Assembly (NCBI GenBank): GCA_025350465.1
Contig: JANXXU010000052.1
Coordinates: forward strand, 1 to 64,000
Reading direction: 5' to 3'
Length of the DNA: 64,000 bases
Source: Alphaproteobacteria bacterium
GTDB taxonomy: Bacteria > Pseudomonadota > Alphaproteobacteria > Micropepsales > Micropepsaceae
Shown: piece after piece, positions 62,234-64,000 of the stretch
Layout: each line of letters begins with the position of its first letter
How positions within the stretch are numbered: the first letter of the stretch is position 1
Program-made: the position numbers and the translations under genes
Notes under the pieces: model-generated
Told to the model about the DNA's origin: nothing
Databases searched by the model: none
What the model saw: only the letters and a program-made list of their open reading frames with translations

Positions 62234-63361
62234 ATGGCATTGCTTTCGCGTACCGATCGAAGCGTGCTGGCGCGTTGGTGGTGGACGGTGGACCACTGGT
62301 CGGTCGCTTGCGTCGCCGTCTTGATCGCGGCCGGCGTGCTTTTGGCGTTGGCGGCAAGCCCGGCGGTCGCGCACCGCATCGGGGTCGAACCGTTCTATTT
62401 CGTCTATCGCCAGCTCAGCTTCGTCGCCCCCTCACTCATACTGATTTTTGCCGTATCGCTCCTCGGGCCGCGTGACGTTCGGCGGTTCGCTCTGGTTCTC
62501 TTCGTCGTCGCGTTTGGCTTGATGGTTGCGACACTCTTTTTCGGGCCGGAGATCAAAGGTGCGCAACGCTGGCTGCAGATTGGAATTTTTTCGCTTGAAC
62601 CGTCGGAATTCGTGAAGCCGGCATTCGTTGTGTTGATCGCTGCAGTGCTGGCGGAGCGCAATCGAAGCCCGCGATTTCCCGGTACCGCTTTTGCAATCGC
62701 GCTTTATGCGATGGTGGTCGGCGTTCTCATTCTCCAGCCGGACTTTGGTCAAACGCTATTGATTACAACGGTTTGCGCGGCGTTGTTTTTCCTGGCCGGG
62801 TTGCGATGGTTTTGGATGGCGGCGTTCGGCGCGGTCGCACTCCTCGGCGCGATTGGGACCTACGTCATGGTACCGCATGTCGCGAGTCGCGTGGATCGCT
62901 TCGTCAATCCGGAGCACGGCGACACCTTTCAAGTGAACACCGCGCTCAACGCTTTCACGCAAGGCGGCCTTACCGGTGTCGGCCCCGGCGAAGGGACCGT
63001 GAAGTTCGTTCTGCCGGATGCGCACACCGATTTTATTTTTGCGGTGGCGGGTGAGGAGTTCGGACTTGCCGCTTGCACGCTTCTGATCGTGCTCTTCGGC
63101 GTCATTGTGATCCGCGCATTAAATCGCGCGTTGGCTGAGAAAGACCATTTCATCCAGCTCGCCTCGGCCGGACTCGCGACGATGTTGGGCTTGCAGGCTT
63201 TCATCAATATGGCGGTCAATCTGAGCTTAATCCCGGCGAAAGGCATGACACTGCCATTCGTCTCGTATGGCGGCTCGTCGATGCTTGCAGTTGCGTTGAC
63301 CGCAGGCATGCTCTTGGCGCTTACGCGCCGCAGGCCGCCTGCTGCCGCGCAAAGACGCTGA
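62234..63361 (+). CDS. ftsW: Peptidoglycan glycosyltransferase FtsW
   Basis: 375 residues; the ATG follows the murD stop directly. SEDS family with about ten helices: FYFVYRQLSFVAPSLILIFA, KGAQRWLQIGIFSLEPSEFV (conserved), ILQPDFGQTLLITTVCAALF with the catalytic-type Asp region, FQVNTALNAFTQGGLTGVGP, and NLSLIPAKGMTLPFVSYGGS near the end. It polymerises septal glycan with FtsI. Confidence 0.95.
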   Translation: MALLSRTDRSVLARWWWTVDHWSVACVAVLIAAGVLLALAASPAVAHRIGVEPFYFVYRQLSFVAPSLILIFAVSLLGPRDVRRFALVLFVVAFGLMVATLFFGPEIKGAQRWLQIGIFSLEPSEFVKPAFVVLIAAVLAERNRSPRFPGTAFAIALYAMVVGVLILQPDFGQTLLITTVCAALFFLAGLRWFWMAAFGAVALLGAIGTYVMVPHVASRVDRFVNPEHGDTFQVNTALNAFTQGGLTGVGPGEGTVKFVLPDAHTDFIFAVAGEEFGLAACTLLIVLFGVIVIRALNRALAEKDHFIQLASAGLATMLGLQAFINMAVNLSLIPAKGMTLPFVSYGGSSMLAVALTAGMLLALTRRRPPAAAQRR

Positions 63362-64000
63362 TGGCAACGGTCGTCATCGCGGCGGGGGGCACGGGCGGGC
63401 ACCTCTTTCCTGCGCAAGCTTTGGCGGATGAGTTGGCGCACCGTCGGCACCGCGTTGTGTTGATGACGGATGATCGCGGCCAAAATTATGCGCAGACGTT
63501 TCCTCGGGCCGAGATCGTGACAATCCCGTCCGCGACGTTTGCCGATCGCGGTGCGGTCGGAAAAGGGTTCGCAGTCTTGCGGCTGGCGCGAGGTGCACTC
63601 TCCGCTTTCGCGACGCTCGGCCGGATCAAACCGGCCGTGGTCGTCGGCTTTGGCGGATATCCGGCGCTGCCGACGATGTTTGCGGCGGCGCGTCGCGGAT
63701 TGCCAAGCGTCATTCACGAGCAGAACGCCATTCTGGGGCGCGTCAACCGCTGGCTCGCGCCGGCGGTGACGCGTATCGCTTCCTCATTCGCCAATATGAA
63801 ATATCTCGATCCCGTGTTGTCTCCGCGCGTGGCGATGACCGGCAATCCGGTGCGGCCGGCAATTCTAGCCAGTGTTCGTGCGTACACGGCGCCGCAACCG
63901 AACGGCCCGTTCAACCTCCTCGTGTTCGGCGGGAGCCAAGGGGCGCGGGTGTTTTCGACTCTGGTTCCCGACGCCGTCAGCAAACTGCCCGATGCTTTGC
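63361..64000 (+). CDS. murG: UDP-GlcNAc:lipid I glycosyltransferase MurG (3' partial)
   Basis: 213 residues are visible before the window ends. The ATG shares its A with the ftsW stop. TVVIAAGGTGGHLFPAQALA is the glycine-rich lipid-I/UDP-binding start, KPAVVVGFGGYPALPTMFAA and SVIHEQNAILGRVNRWLAPA are typical, and FNLLVFGGSQGARVFSTLVP opens the second domain that binds UDP-GlcNAc. It makes lipid II. Confidence 0.94.
   Translation, partial: MATVVIAAGGTGGHLFPAQALADELAHRRHRVVLMTDDRGQNYAQTFPRAEIVTIPSATFADRGAVGKGFAVLRLARGALSAFATLGRIKPAVVVGFGGYPALPTMFAAARRGLPSVIHEQNAILGRVNRWLAPAVTRIASSFANMKYLDPVLSPRVAMTGNPVRPAILASVRAYTAPQPNGPFNLLVFGGSQGARVFSTLVPDAVSKLPDAL

Overview
The window reads as a chromosomal segment of a GC-rich Gram-negative alphaproteobacterium. 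The evidence is the dcw cluster order mraZ-rsmH-ftsL-ftsI-murE-murF-mraY-murD-ftsW-murG, a MurE with the meso-DAP signature DNPR, a bacterial type A RNase P RNA, MlaA/MlaC outer-membrane lipid genes, an ArsR-methyltransferase regulator in front of metF-metH, and many short palindromic intergenic repeats. The order or genus cannot be fixed from sequence reading alone.

Layout. 1-8.2 kb: the tail of a class III cyclase/TolB-like/TPR protein, a Cys-rich secreted protein, a SolA-type flavin oxidase, an alpha-L-fucosidase/VOC pair, a CPBP membrane protease, an enoyl-CoA hydratase, two long intergenic repeats and an MlaC-like protein. 8.2-21.8 kb: nitronate-monooxygenase-like enzyme, second CPBP protease, cupins, VOC proteins, an alpha/beta-hydrolase fused to a cyclase domain, a peroxiredoxin-like gene, a 2OG-Fe(II) oxygenase, an overlapping operon of AMP-ligase, GNAT and acyl carrier protein, an S9 peptidase and a SIMPL-domain protein. 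21.8-24.45 kb: a sharply bounded transposon. 24.5-32.3 kb: tRNA-CAU, a HAD phosphatase, a quinone oxidoreductase and a one-direction oxidative cluster (Rieske oxygenase, SDR, luciferase-like monooxygenase, TetR, P450, SDR). 32.4-38.6 kb: an S8 autotransporter-like protease, PH-domain protein, EttA, MlaC and MlaA. 38.9-44.5 kb: arsR/methyltransferase-metF-metH behind a 26-bp perfect palindrome. 44.5-50.1 kb: HxlR/CMD divergent pair, a 25-residue membrane peptide with its own terminator, SDR and a fused 5-oxoprolinase. 50.1-53 kb: TerB/DnaJ protein, EamA transporter, amidase, rnpB. 53-64 kb: dcw cluster, cut in murG.

The most interesting object is the 2,631-bp element at 21819-24449. It has perfect 19-bp terminal inverted repeats, a perfect 8-bp target duplication (AGCCGTCG), an IS1-like DDE transposase and three divergently transcribed passenger genes: a P63C-domain protein, an unknown protein and a small ClpX-type zinc-finger protein. 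Between the two arms lies a symmetric array of four ATCAAGCAT-like sites that overlaps candidate divergent promoters. This looks like a self-contained, regulated cargo transposon rather than a plain insertion sequence.

Three otherwise normal genes carry single-base frameshifts (about 11457, 13913 and 31381). They are either young pseudogenes or assembly indels. Several short genes and sites were added by direct reading: a 25-aa membrane peptide, a 41-aa and a 53-aa membrane peptide, a MraZ box, an ArsR-type operator, a TetR-type operator and hairpins.
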